Of a DNA stretch of 64,000 bases, positions 30,275 to 38,802 are shown piece after piece. The DNA lies in NCBI RefSeq assembly GCF_030063445.1, contig NZ_JASITD010000024.1, positions 1-64,000 on the forward strand. Reading direction: 5' to 3'. Below the pieces are notes generated by a model, which was not told the origin of the DNA, ran no database searches, and was given only the letters and a program-made list of their open reading frames with translations. The position numbers were made by a program, and so were the translations under genes. This DNA is from Hymenobacter sp. H14-R3. Its GTDB lineage: Bacteria; Bacteroidota; Bacteroidia; Cytophagales; Hymenobacteraceae. Numbering within the stretch: the first letter of the stretch is position 1; each line of letters starts with the position of its first letter.

Positions 30275-33200
30275 TTAGAACGAATACCGCACGCCCAGCT
30301 GCCCCTGCCAGCGCGAGGCCAGCTGGTCGATGGAGTAGGTGGCGGGCGTGCCAAAGGTGAAGGCCGGGCGGTTGTACTGCGCGGCGGTGTAGGCGGCGGC
30401 GATGTTGCCCGCCCCGTCGGCGTAGGCCACTTGCGTGAGGCCGGTGCCCAGGGTCGAGTTAAACGTGTTGGGCACGAAGTACTGGCGGCCCCAGCTGCTG
30501 TTCAGGAAGTTACCGAAGTTTACGATGTCGAGCGATACCTGGATGCTGTGGCCGGTAGGAGTGACGCCGGCGGCGTTGGCGTCGAGCTTGCCCAGCTTGG
30601 CCTCCACCATCAGGCGGATATCGGCCTGGTTGTTCCAGGGCGTGCGGCCGCCGTTGCGCTCGGCGTACTGGCCGCGGCGGGTGCTCAGGTAGGAGTCGTT
30701 GCTGAGGAAGCTGTTGAGGGCGGCGTACTGCGGGCCGTTGTTTTCGGCGGTATAAGCGGCCGCGCTGCTGGCCCGCGACACGAGCACGATATCAGCCGTA
30801 GAGGTCGGGATGTAGGCCAGCTGCACGTTCTGCTGGCCATTGCCCAGAAAGTTGTTGTTGTACACCCACGTAAAGGGCGAGCCGCTAGCGTAGGTCAGCA
30901 CCGAGGTGAAGTAGCCGGTGAAGCGGCCGTCGCGGGTCGATTTGTGCAGGTTGAGGCTGGCTACCACGCGGTGGCGCAGGTCGAAGTTGGAGTACGACAA
31001 AGCCGGGTCGTTCACGTTCAGGGCCGGGTTCAGCTCCCAGTTGCTCTGGGGCGAGTTGCGGATGCCGTTGCTGATGTCGCGGCTCTGGCCGTAGGTGTAG
31101 GCGGCGTTCACGTCGAGCAGGTTGGCCACGCGCTGGCCCACCGAGCCCGTGAGCTGGTAGCGGTAGCCCTGGCTGGTGTTGGTGAGGTAAAAGGCGTTGG
31201 AGAAATTCGAGTTGACCTTGGTACCAAACGCGGCGGCCGAGTAGCGCGGGCTCAGGTTGGGGCCGGTGGGGGTAGTAGGGGTAAGCTTGGGTCCGCCGTC
31301 GAAGTAGCTCACGTTGTCGGCCAGGTTGATGTTCTCAAACTTCACGTCGTAGATGGTCTTCGTGTACAGGCCTTCTACCGAGAAGCGGGTGCCGGTGGGC
31401 AGCTTGAAATCGAGGGCCAGCGACGAGCGCCACACCTGCGGCATCTTGAAGTTGTTGTCAATCAGGTTCACCTCCGTGGTGCCGGCCTTCAGGTTGTTGG
31501 GGTTGTAGGCCGACGGCTGGAGCTGGCTGTAAATCTGGTTGGGGTCGGCGTTGAGCAGGTACGGCTTGTTCACCAGCGGGTCGGGCGAAGTCCGGATGCT
31601 GTTCACATCCACCGAGTTGAAGTTTACGCCGTTGTTGTAATAAGCGTAGCCAAACCAGGCAAACGGCACGCGGCCGGTGAAGATGCCCGAGCCGCCGCGC
31701 ACCACCAGCGAGCCGTCGCCCTTCACATCGTAGTTGAAGCCCAGGCGGGGCGACACTTGCAGCTGGCCCAGGTAGCCGTTGTCGAGCTGCTGCCAGGCGG
31801 TGTGGGCGTAGGTCTGGTTCAGGGTGCGGGCGTCGTTCTGCGGGTTGTTCACCAGGGCCGAGTTCAGGGCCGGCTTGGTGGGCAGCGAGGCAATATCGAA
31901 GCGCAGGCCGGGCGTGATTTTCAGGCGGTCGCTGATGGTCCACTCGTCCTGCAAGTAGGCGCTGTAGAAGTTGATGTTGAACGCGGCCGACGGGTTGTTG
32001 TAGTTATACTGGTACGAGTTATCGCCCACAGTACCATTGTTGTACGTGCCCCGGATGCGGTTGGGCCGGTCGGCCAGAAAGTCGTTCACGTTGTTGTACT
32101 CGATGCGGCCGTTCCAGGAGTTGATGAAGCCGTAGTCGATGTGGTAGAACTCGTTGTGCGTGCCCAGCGTGAGGGCGTGCGCGCCGGTGTAAAACGTGAA
32201 GTTGTCGGTGAGCTCGTACGTTTTCTGGCGGGTGTTGAAGATGCTGGCCTCGCGGTCAGAGCCCAGCAAAATCTGGTTGGGGCCGGCGTAGTAGCTGCTC
32301 GTCCCCAGGGTGCCCGGGGTGGTGCCCACCCCGTTTATCTGCACCGACGGAAACAGGTTGGCCTGCCCGCCCAGCAGGTTGCGGTAGTCATGAATGTTGG
32401 TGTAGCCCAGAATTAGGTTGTTGGCAAAGCGGCTCGAAAAGTTCGACTTCACCTCCAGCACCGTCGAGTTCTGGATGTTGTTCTGGGTAAAGTCCTGCGA
32501 GCCAAACTTAAACAGGCTGCCCGAGCGCTCCAGGTTGGTGGCTTCGGCCTTGATGTAGTTGTGGCGCAGCGCAATGCTGGTTTTGTCGTTCAGGTTCCAG
32601 TCGAGGCGGCCAAACACCTTGTTGCTGTTGGCGTAGATGTTGTAGTTGCCGTAGTCGCCCACGTTGTAGCCGTAGGTGGTTTGCAGCTTGGTGGCAATGG
32701 CCTGGGCCAGGTCGGTGGTGACGGTAGAGCCGGGCGCGCCCGCGCCGTAAAACTGGGGCTCGGTGCGGCGGGCCAGCTCGCCGTTCACGAAGAAAAACAG
32801 CTTGTTCTTGATAATCGGCCCGCCCAGGCGGAAGCCCGTTTGGTAGTCGTGGTAGGCCGAGCCGATTTTGGAATCGGCCCCGTCCACGCTCTTGCCCGTA
32901 ATGCTTTGGTTGCGCCCAAAGCCGTAGAGGGAGCCGTGAAAATCGTTGGTGCCCGAGCGCGTCACGGCGTTGATGGAGCCGCCCGTGAAGTTGCCCAGCT
33001 TCACATCATACGGCGCCACCGAGGCCTGAATTTCCTGAATGGCATCGAGCGAGATGGGGTTGGAGCGGGCCGAGCCGCCCGGCAGGCCGCTGGTGCCGCC
33101 CTGCCCACCCAAAGAGGGCGAAAAACCAATGGCGTCGTTGTTCACGGCGCCATCGAGGGTAATGTTGTTGTAGCGGAACGAGCTGCCCGCAAACGAGTTA

Positions 33201-33706
33201 CCCGAGTTGCGCGGGTCGAGGCGGGTAAAGTCCTGGATGCTGCGCGAAATGGTGGGCAGCTGCTGCAACGCCTCGCGGCCCACGTTGGTACCGGCCCCGG
33301 TTTTGGTGGCCTGGTTGCTGCCCACTACCACTACTTCGTTCAGGGCCTGGGCCTCGGCGGCGAGGGTCAGGTTGAGCTTGGTGGTGTTGCCCAGCGTGAG
33401 AAATATGTTGTTGATTACCTGCTCTTTATAGCCAACGTAGGTAACCGTAACCGAATAAGGCCCACCAGGGGCCAGGTTGGGGATGGTGAAGCGGCCGTCG
33501 GGCTCGGTGGCCGTGCCGCGCTTGGTGCCGGTGGGCACGTTGGTGGCCACCACGGTCACGCCAATCAGCTCTTCATTCTTATCAGAAATGATTTTGCCAC
33601 TGAGCGACGAGGTCGTAACCTGGGCCGAGGCGAACTTCGCCAGCAGCAACAGGAGAAATAAAATGGCCAGCCGCGAGGCGGTTCGGTTACTGGTAAGAGT
33701 GCGCAT
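30275..33706 (-). CDS. Oar-like TonB-dependent outer-membrane receptor
   Basis: The protein has 1143 residues. It starts at MRTLTSNRTA with a signal peptide ending near LLLLAKFASAQ. Residues of about 30-115 are a carboxypeptidase-regulatory-like beta-sandwich (GKIISDKNEELIGVTVVATN, EPDGRFTIPNLAPGGPY, VTYVGYKEQ). A plug domain follows (NEVVVVGSNQATKTGAGTNV, RSIQDFTRLDPRNSG, GGSINAVTRSGTNDFHGSLY), and then a long outer-membrane barrel ending in an aromatic residue (VRYSF), as OM barrels do. This is the Oar/OmpA-related group, not the siderophore type. The ligand is unknown. It is transcribed alone with its own promoter box and terminator. Confidence 0.95.
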   Translation of the reverse strand: MRTLTSNRTASRLAILFLLLLLAKFASAQVTTSSLSGKIISDKNEELIGVTVVATNVPTGTKRGTATEPDGRFTIPNLAPGGPYSVTVTYVGYKEQVINNIFLTLGNTTKLNLTLAAEAQALNEVVVVGSNQATKTGAGTNVGREALQQLPTISRSIQDFTRLDPRNSGNSFAGSSFRYNNITLDGAVNNDAIGFSPSLGGQGGTSGLPGGSARSNPISLDAIQEIQASVAPYDVKLGNFTGGSINAVTRSGTNDFHGSLYGFGRNQSITGKSVDGADSKIGSAYHDYQTGFRLGGPIIKNKLFFFVNGELARRTEPQFYGAGAPGSTVTTDLAQAIATKLQTTYGYNVGDYGNYNIYANSNKVFGRLDWNLNDKTSIALRHNYIKAEATNLERSGSLFKFGSQDFTQNNIQNSTVLEVKSNFSSRFANNLILGYTNIHDYRNLLGGQANLFPSVQINGVGTTPGTLGTSSYYAGPNQILLGSDREASIFNTRQKTYELTDNFTFYTGAHALTLGTHNEFYHIDYGFINSWNGRIEYNNVNDFLADRPNRIRGTYNNGTVGDNSYQYNYNNPSAAFNINFYSAYLQDEWTISDRLKITPGLRFDIASLPTKPALNSALVNNPQNDARTLNQTYAHTAWQQLDNGYLGQLQVSPRLGFNYDVKGDGSLVVRGGSGIFTGRVPFAWFGYAYYNNGVNFNSVDVNSIRTSPDPLVNKPYLLNADPNQIYSQLQPSAYNPNNLKAGTTEVNLIDNNFKMPQVWRSSLALDFKLPTGTRFSVEGLYTKTIYDVKFENINLADNVSYFDGGPKLTPTTPTGPNLSPRYSAAAFGTKVNSNFSNAFYLTNTSQGYRYQLTGSVGQRVANLLDVNAAYTYGQSRDISNGIRNSPQSNWELNPALNVNDPALSYSNFDLRHRVVASLNLHKSTRDGRFTGYFTSVLTYASGSPFTWVYNNNFLGNGQQNVQLAYIPTSTADIVLVSRASSAAAYTAENNGPQYAALNSFLSNDSYLSTRRGQYAERNGGRTPWNNQADIRLMVEAKLGKLDANAAGVTPTGHSIQVSLDIVNFGNFLNSSWGRQYFVPNTFNSTLGTGLTQVAYADGAGNIAAAYTAAQYNRPAFTFGTPATYSIDQLASRWQGQLGVRYSF

Positions 33707-33733
33707 AAAAAGGGGGTTAGGCCAATGCGAGCG

Positions 33734-33741
33734 CAAAGGTC
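33734..33741 (-). promoter_or_regulatory. Candidate -7 box (GACCTTTG) for the TonB-dependent receptor
   Basis: GACCTTTGC on the minus strand, 28 bases before the receptor start; it is the third instance in the window of this variant at a similar distance. Confidence 0.4.
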
Positions 33742-33887
33742 CCCCTGCTTCTTCACCCTATGGTCAGGTGCGCGGTTATCAAATCATTGGCAATCAGCTT
33801 TCTCCGTAACACTGCCGTAATGAGTCGCTTATTCAGCAAGCGGGCGAAAAGTCCAAAAAACAGGTAGGCAATCCCCAGGCTCCGGCC

Positions 33888-34180
33888 TTATCTGGCCGCC
33901 ACAAGGCGCACCTGCCGGGTGGTTTCCTGGGTGGTAACCGGGGCCAGCTAGCAGCCGGCAGCCAGCTAGCTGCCAGCGGACACGGTGGCTACCGGGCGGC
34001 CCAGCAAATCGACGGTACGCACGGTGACCAGAGTGGCGCGGGTCGGTCTGCCCAGTGCCTGTTACCAACATGGTGGCCCCCAATGGCACCTTCGCCCATT
34101 ACCATCCCCAACACGGCTTCTTGCTGGGCATAGGCAACCGCAGCAACTGATAAATTGAAGATAATCAATAAGATGCGCAA
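33888..34180 (-). pseudogene. Decayed gene for a type IX-secreted protein (signal peptide plus sorting-domain tail)
   Basis: A TTG at 34180 opens a good signal peptide (MRILLIIFNLSVAAVAYAQ). About 35 residues later the frame is lost. In another frame, the rest reads TLVTVRTVDLLGRPVATV and, past two in-frame TAG codons, QETTRQVRLVAAR before a TAA at 33888. The tail matches the DLLGR-x-V...vRLv pattern of type IX secretion C-terminal sorting domains. The two TAG codons lie in a repeated CTAGCTGGC. The 738-base gap between the receptor gene and yicC holds nothing else I can support. Confidence 0.5.
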
Positions 34181-34444
34181 TAGACTGCCATAGATTTTTG
34201 ATGCGGTAGAGGTGCCGGGCTCCTGCTTAGGGCAGCATAACCCTGGCGTTATGCCGTACATTACTGGCCGGCCGGCCCATCCTTGCCGCCCTTTTCCTGG
34301 GGCTGCCGCCGCACATTCGGGTGGTTTCCAGGCCCGCTCGTCGGGCCCTACCCGCAGTTGGGCCATTTTGCGTTTTTAAGATGCGCCCGTCGTAGTTTCT
34401 TTGTTACACTCTCGCAGCTGGCTCGGCCGGCTTACCAGTACTTT

Positions 34445-35353
34445 ATGTTGCTCTCCATGACCGGCTTCGGCCAGGCCCACCGCGAAACTAACCGCTACAC
34501 CGCTACGGCCGAGCTGCGCTCGCTTAACTCCAAAACCCTCGACCTCACCCTGCGCCTGCCGCGCTTTCTGCAAGCCCACGAGCCAGAAATCCGCCAGCAA
34601 ATCACCAAAGCGCTGCTGCGTGGCAAGGTCAATTTTAACTTCGATTACAGCCGCCCGGCTAGCACGGCCGCCGCGCCCACCCTCAACCAGCCTGCCCTGC
34701 GCGCTGCCTTTCACGAGCTGCAAGCCATTGCCAAGGGTATGGGCCTGCCCGTAACCGAGGCCACGCTGCTAGCCGCCCTGCGCCTGCCCGGCGTGGTGCC
34801 CACCGCCTCCGAAGCCGCCCAGGCCAGCCAGGCCGAAGCCGGCACCGACGAGCCCACCTGGGCCGACCTGCAACCGCTGCTCACCGAGGCGCTGGCCGCT
34901 ATGCAGCAGTTTCGCCATGACGAAGGCCGCACCCTGGAGCACGAGATACTGGGCTACATTGCCACCATCCGGCAGCAATTGGCCGCCGTGGAACTGCACG
35001 ACCCGCAGCGTGTGGCCCATGTGCGCCAGCGCCTTACCGCCCACCTGGCCGAGCTTACCCAGCACGAGCAGTTTAATGCTACTCGCTTCGAGCAGGAAGT
35101 GCTTTATTATATTGAGAAGTTGGACATTGCCGAAGAAAAGGTGCGCCTAGCTGCTCACCTCGACTACTTTGAGCTAGCCACCCGGCAGCCCGACGATGCC
35201 GCCGGCAAGAAGCTGGGTTTTCTGGCTCAGGAAATCGGCCGCGAAATCAATACCATCGGCTCCAAGGCCAACGATGCCACCGTGCAGCACTTGGTAGTGG
35301 GCATGAAGGAAGAGTTGGAAAAAATCAAGGAGCAGCTAAATAATATTCTTTAG
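34445..35353 (+). CDS. yicC: YicC-family endoribonuclease
   Basis: YicC proteins are single-strand endoribonucleases linked to RNA decay and stationary-phase survival. The protein has 302 residues starting at the ATG at 34445, giving the family's N-terminus LLSMTGFGQAHRETNRYTAT and ELRSLNSKTLDLTLRLPR. The conserved C-terminal domain (DUF1732) is clear: EKLDIAEEKVRLAAHLDYFE, then KKLGFLAQEIGREINTIGSK, and ANDATVQHLVVGMKEELEKI with KEQLNNI at the end. Helices in the middle fit a coiled-coil insert. The longer open frame upstream begins in non-coding sequence. Confidence 0.96.
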   Translation: MLLSMTGFGQAHRETNRYTATAELRSLNSKTLDLTLRLPRFLQAHEPEIRQQITKALLRGKVNFNFDYSRPASTAAAPTLNQPALRAAFHELQAIAKGMGLPVTEATLLAALRLPGVVPTASEAAQASQAEAGTDEPTWADLQPLLTEALAAMQQFRHDEGRTLEHEILGYIATIRQQLAAVELHDPQRVAHVRQRLTAHLAELTQHEQFNATRFEQEVLYYIEKLDIAEEKVRLAAHLDYFELATRQPDDAAGKKLGFLAQEIGREINTIGSKANDATVQHLVVGMKEELEKIKEQLNNIL

Positions 35354-35676
35354 GGCAATCCGAAAAGGTTACGTCTACGTAAAGAAATAAAAAAAATGCT
35401 GCACCATTCTTTGGCTTTTTTGCACTTGTCAGGGAAATAAAAATTATTTCCGCAGCCTGGTTGCACATTAGATAATAGGCTTTAGTTTAAGGCAAGCATG
35501 CTAAAGCTCTTTCCAGCAGTATTGTAGATTAAATAATCGGCAGATAAATAGTATTTTTCAGTTGCCGTTGGCCATAAGTAGATTTTTGGAACAACGTTTG
35601 CCTTTTGTATGTATCTTAGTTCCCAGAACGACAGAAATACTCTCTTTTACCTCATAAATCCAGTTATCAATTTCTC
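35354..35676. other. 323-base AT-rich intergenic region
   Basis: No gene, tRNA or long repeat is seen. It is much richer in A and T than its surroundings and must hold the promoter of the next gene. Near its end is TTTGCC...GTATGTATCTTAG, which resembles a Bacteroidota promoter only loosely. Confidence 0.4.
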
Positions 35677-36219
35677 ATGAAGACACTCCTACTCTTCCTG
35701 CTCACCAGCTGCGCTAGCCTGCTCATGGCGGCCCGCCCGACCTCCGAGATTGAACTGGTAAAAAAGCACGTACTCAGCGAGCGCGTAGAGGTGCTGATTC
35801 CTAAGGGCTTCGAGGTGATGACCGAGCAGCAGATGGACTTCACCTACGCCCACGCCAGCAGCCGCCCCAGCGTGGTATTCACCAACAACAACCTGGTGTC
35901 GCTGGCCTTCAACTACTCCGACAACGACGCCGACCAGGACATGGTGCAGGTGTACCAGGACAACTTCGCCAAGGCTTACCACAAGCAGTACAACAAGGCC
36001 ACTTGGTTTAGCGAAGGCGTGAAGGAAGTGGGCAACCGCAAGGTGGGTTTCATGGAGTTCATGAAGCCCGAAATGGGCCACGAAGTGTACACGCTGGTGT
36101 TCTTCACCGACGTGCAGGGCAAGCTGCTCATCTGCACCTTCAACTGCGCCGACCGCCAGAAGCCGGAGTGGGAACCCCTCGCCAAGCGTATTCTGAATTC
36201 GTTGAAAGCCAACGGCTAG
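35677..36219 (+). CDS. Exported protein of unknown function, possible lipoprotein
   Basis: The protein has 180 residues with an N-terminal export signal (KTLLLFLLTSCASLLMAARP). LLTSC is close to a lipobox, so it may be a lipoprotein with Cys12 as anchor; alternatively it is cleaved after MAA. The mature domain (about 150 residues) has mixed strands and helices, with EVLIPKGFEVMTEQQMDFTY near the start and LAKRILNSLKAN at the end. That layout is like DcrB/PsbP-type or DUF1795 proteins, but the likeness is weak. It has its own terminator (36331-36357). Confidence 0.75.
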   Translation: MKTLLLFLLTSCASLLMAARPTSEIELVKKHVLSERVEVLIPKGFEVMTEQQMDFTYAHASSRPSVVFTNNNLVSLAFNYSDNDADQDMVQVYQDNFAKAYHKQYNKATWFSEGVKEVGNRKVGFMEFMKPEMGHEVYTLVFFTDVQGKLLICTFNCADRQKPEWEPLAKRILNSLKANG

Positions 36220-36330
36220 CCCGTGTTCTATTCTTTGTGGATTACGCCGTGACGATATCAGTTAGCAAGTAAGAAGTACCCTATCATTACCTTATGTTAT
36301 CAGCTGCCCCGGTAGCGCCAGACGCGGAAG

Positions 36331-36357
36331 ACTCCGGCCACTAGGTCGGGGTTTTTT
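36331..36357 (+). terminator. Intrinsic terminator after the gene ending at 36219
   Basis: Nine-base-pair stem, 36331-36339 with 36344-36352, including G-U pairs, followed by a run of six T on the plus strand. Confidence 0.7.
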
Positions 36358-36375
36358 GCGTTTCAGGGGGTTTGG

Positions 36376-38124
36376 TTAGCGGGCGCCCAGGCCATCGAGA
36401 AAATCGCGGGCCAGGCCATACGCGCCGGCAAAGCCGGCCAGCGACAGGGCGGCGGGGCGGTCGTTCACGTCGTGGTAGGCGAGGCTGCCGCCGCGAGTAT
36501 ACAGAAAAAAGGCCGGCACGCCCGCCTCCGAAAACGGGAAGTGGTCGGAGTTGGCGGCCCGGCCGCGGGCGGTGAGGCGCGGCAGGTAGTGGTGCGCGTC
36601 GTTGAGGGCCGTGAATTGGCGAAAGGCGGCCTCGTGCACGCGGCCGTTTACCACGGTCGCGCCATCTTCACCAGTGCCCAGCAAGTCAAGGTTCAGCAAA
36701 AACTTGATGCGGGCCAGCGGTACCAGCGGGTGCTGCACAAAGTAGGTGGAACCCACCAGCCCCGCCTCCTCGGCCCCAAACAGCAGGAATACTACCGAAC
36801 AGGCGGGCCGGTTTTCGGGCCGGGCGTAGTGGGCGGCCAGCTCCAGCAGCAGGGCCACGCCGCTGGCGTTGTCGTTAGCGCCGGGGAAATAGGTTTTGCG
36901 GCCCATCATGCCCAGGTGGTCGTAGTGGGCCGATACTACCAGGAAGCTGTCGGGCTGGGCGCTGCCGCGCACGATGGCGGCCAGGTTTTGGGTGGGGTAG
37001 TTGTGGATGAGCTGGGCATCAAGGGTCAGTTTGAGTAGGCCTGCTGAGCCATTGTGTGCCCGCAACCGCCAGATAGCAGGGTTATCTAAAGCTTCCAAGC
37101 GAATGGCTGAATTCTGCGTTGGGTTTAGCGAGGCAGTAAGCTTAGGAAGTAATACAACGCGATTTGGAATAGAGTCGAGGGTTTGCTGCACCAATAGCGG
37201 CAAGGTGGGCAGGCGCTTCTCATCGCGAGCAGTCAGCACAAGAAATGGGGAGCCTAGTTTGTCCTTGAGACTATTCCACTGCCGGATTTGCTGCTGAAGA
37301 CCTTGCTGTTTGAAATGGCTGGCAAAAACCAGTGTGTCGAGCCGAAATGCTACCGAGCTAGTATTTTGCCGAGTGCCGCTCGAAGCGGGCGCCGCGATAA
37401 AATCAAGGCCTGGTTTCAAGTGATAAACTTCTTTATCAGGCTGCGTAGTAGCACGGCCTAGGGGGCCTACCGTCAGTTTTATCTCACCCGGAAACGTATT
37501 CACATCCAGCGTGAACGGCTGGGTATAGTCAGAAGCCAGGGGCTGCAAGCCCAGTTGCCGCAGCCGGCCGCGCAGGTAGGCCGCGGCCACGTGCTCGCCC
37601 TGCTGCACGTAGCCGCGGCCGTGCATTTTCTCCGCCGCCAGCTCGGCAATGGTGCGGCGGGCGCGGGCCAGGTTGGGCTCGGCCTGGGCCTGGCTATGGG
37701 TGGGGAGCAGCAGCAGGCCCACGGCCAGCGCCGCCGCGCTGCGCCCGGTTCGGCCGGCTGCTGCCACTACCAGGGCCAAGCCCAGCGCGGCCCCGAGGCT
37801 GTCGCCGAGCAGGTCGCTCCATTCGGCGTGGCGGCCGGCGTGCATGGCGTATTGCAGCCCCTCGATGAGTGCGCCGAACGCGACGCAGCCCGCCAGCACC
37901 AGCCAGGCGGCGCGGCCGGGCTGCCCCGGCTGCCGCCGCGCCCACAGCCACGCCAGTCCGGCCAGCACCGCAAACACGCCCGCATGGGCCGCCGTGTCAA
38001 ACGACAGAAACTCCCACTCCGGCGTATGCGGCATCTCCTGGGCCGGCGTGAGCGTGAGCACCAGCATGATGGCCACCCAGAGCAGCGTGAGGATACCGTA
38101 GAAGCGCGGAGTTAAAAATCTCAT
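36376..38124 (-). CDS. VanZ-like membrane domain fused to an M28-family metallopeptidase
   Basis: The protein has 582 residues, starting at MRFLTPRFYG. Residues of about 5-130 are a VanZ-like domain with four helices (FDTAAHAGVFAVLAGLAWLW, GCVAFGALIEGLQYAMHAGR, EWSDLLGDSLGAALGL). Next comes what looks like a retained signal peptide (AALAVGLLLLPTHSQAQAE), and then an M28 zinc peptidase: SAHYDHLG, GANDNASGVALLLELAAHY, LFGAEEAGLVGS, NLDLLG and YHDVNDRP supply the usual metal ligands and catalytic Glu. The peptidase half would lie outside the membrane. Many Bacteroidota M28 proteins stand alone; the fusion is unusual. Confidence 0.92.
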   Translation of the reverse strand: MRFLTPRFYGILTLLWVAIMLVLTLTPAQEMPHTPEWEFLSFDTAAHAGVFAVLAGLAWLWARRQPGQPGRAAWLVLAGCVAFGALIEGLQYAMHAGRHAEWSDLLGDSLGAALGLALVVAAAGRTGRSAAALAVGLLLLPTHSQAQAEPNLARARRTIAELAAEKMHGRGYVQQGEHVAAAYLRGRLRQLGLQPLASDYTQPFTLDVNTFPGEIKLTVGPLGRATTQPDKEVYHLKPGLDFIAAPASSGTRQNTSSVAFRLDTLVFASHFKQQGLQQQIRQWNSLKDKLGSPFLVLTARDEKRLPTLPLLVQQTLDSIPNRVVLLPKLTASLNPTQNSAIRLEALDNPAIWRLRAHNGSAGLLKLTLDAQLIHNYPTQNLAAIVRGSAQPDSFLVVSAHYDHLGMMGRKTYFPGANDNASGVALLLELAAHYARPENRPACSVVFLLFGAEEAGLVGSTYFVQHPLVPLARIKFLLNLDLLGTGEDGATVVNGRVHEAAFRQFTALNDAHHYLPRLTARGRAANSDHFPFSEAGVPAFFLYTRGGSLAYHDVNDRPAALSLAGFAGAYGLARDFLDGLGAR

Positions 38125-38145
38125 GGCCAATATATTAAACAAAAA

Positions 38146-38247
38146 AAGAACGTCATGCTGAGCTTGCGAAATATCGCGCTCGCGCCGTTGGGTTTAGTGG
38201 TCCAACGGCGCGAGCGCGATGCTTCGCAAGCTCAGCATGACGTTCTT
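38146..38247. repeat. Palindromic element with 46-bp arms
   Basis: Arms 38146-38191 and 38202-38247 are reverse complements with two adjacent-region mismatches and a 10-base loop. The arm begins AAGAACGTCATGCTGAGC and contains CGCGCTCGCGCCGTTGG. It separates the VanZ/M28 gene from gcvH. Confidence 0.92.
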
Positions 38248-38268
38248 AACTTGAAGACAAAGAGGGTA

Positions 38269-38649
38269 TTATGCCCCAATCAGCTCGCCGTAGGCCTCGG
38301 CCGACAGCAGGCCAGCAATTTCGTCCTGGTTGGATACTTTCATCTTGATAATCCAGCCCTCGCCGTAGGGGTCGGCGTTCACGGTTTCGGGCGAGTCGGC
38401 AAGCTTGGTGTTTACCTCCAGCACGGTGCCGCTGATGGGGCTAAACAGGTCAGAAACCGTTTTTACGGCCTCCACGGTGCCAAACACGTCGTGCTGGGCC
38501 ACCTCCTTGTCGAGGGTGTCGATGTCCACGTACACAATGTCGCCCAGCTCGCGCTGCGCGTGGTCGGTGATGCCGATGGTGGCCGTGTCGCCGTCCAGGC
38601 TAATCCATTCGTGGTCCTTGGTGTAGTGCAGGGTGGCGGGGATAGTCAT
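38269..38649 (-). CDS. gcvH: Glycine cleavage system H protein
   Basis: GcvH is the lipoyl carrier that shuttles the aminomethyl group between the P, T and L proteins in glycine breakdown. The protein has 126 residues, the usual size. The lipoylation site is Lys63 in FGTVEAVKTVSDLFSPISG; the N-terminus YTKDHEWISLDGDTATIGIT and DHAQRELGDIVYVDI are typical. The other gcv genes are not in the window, as is usual in Bacteroidota, where they are scattered. A -7 box lies 52 bases upstream, inside the loop of the next palindrome. Confidence 0.97.
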   Translation of the reverse strand: MTIPATLHYTKDHEWISLDGDTATIGITDHAQRELGDIVYVDIDTLDKEVAQHDVFGTVEAVKTVSDLFSPISGTVLEVNTKLADSPETVNADPYGEGWIIKMKVSNQDEIAGLLSAEAYGELIGA

Positions 38650-38661
38650 GGGGAGTGGAGT

Positions 38662-38797
38662 GTAGGGTAAGCTTTAGCTTGCCGCAGTGGGGAGATGGCG
38701 CAAAAATACGGTGGCGCGCGTAGTATGTGGCTTGGGTTGGGCCGGATAATCTTCGGGCGTTATCCGGTGGGCGGCGGCAAGCTAAAGCTTACCCTAC
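38662..38797. repeat. Inverted repeat with 24-bp perfect arms enclosing the gcvH promoter
   Basis: Arms 38662-38685 and 38774-38797 are exact reverse complements (GTAGGGTAAGCTTTAGCTTG and four more bases). The 88-base loop contains the candidate gcvH -7 box. The right arm ends 6 bases before the sprA stop. The arm wording is unlike the other palindromes, so it is a separate family. Confidence 0.88.
38701..38708 (-). promoter_or_regulatory. Candidate -7 box (TATTTTTG) for gcvH
   Basis: An exact TAnnTTTG match on the minus strand, 52 bases before the gcvH ATG, within the palindrome loop. Confidence 0.4.
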
Positions 38798-38802
38798 TTT
38801 GC

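Noticed and set aside
30431..32416. A 661-codon plus-strand frame opposite the Oar-like receptor
   Set aside because: It is Val/Gly/Arg-rich, has no domain or signal peptide, and is fully antisense to a gene with clear family features.
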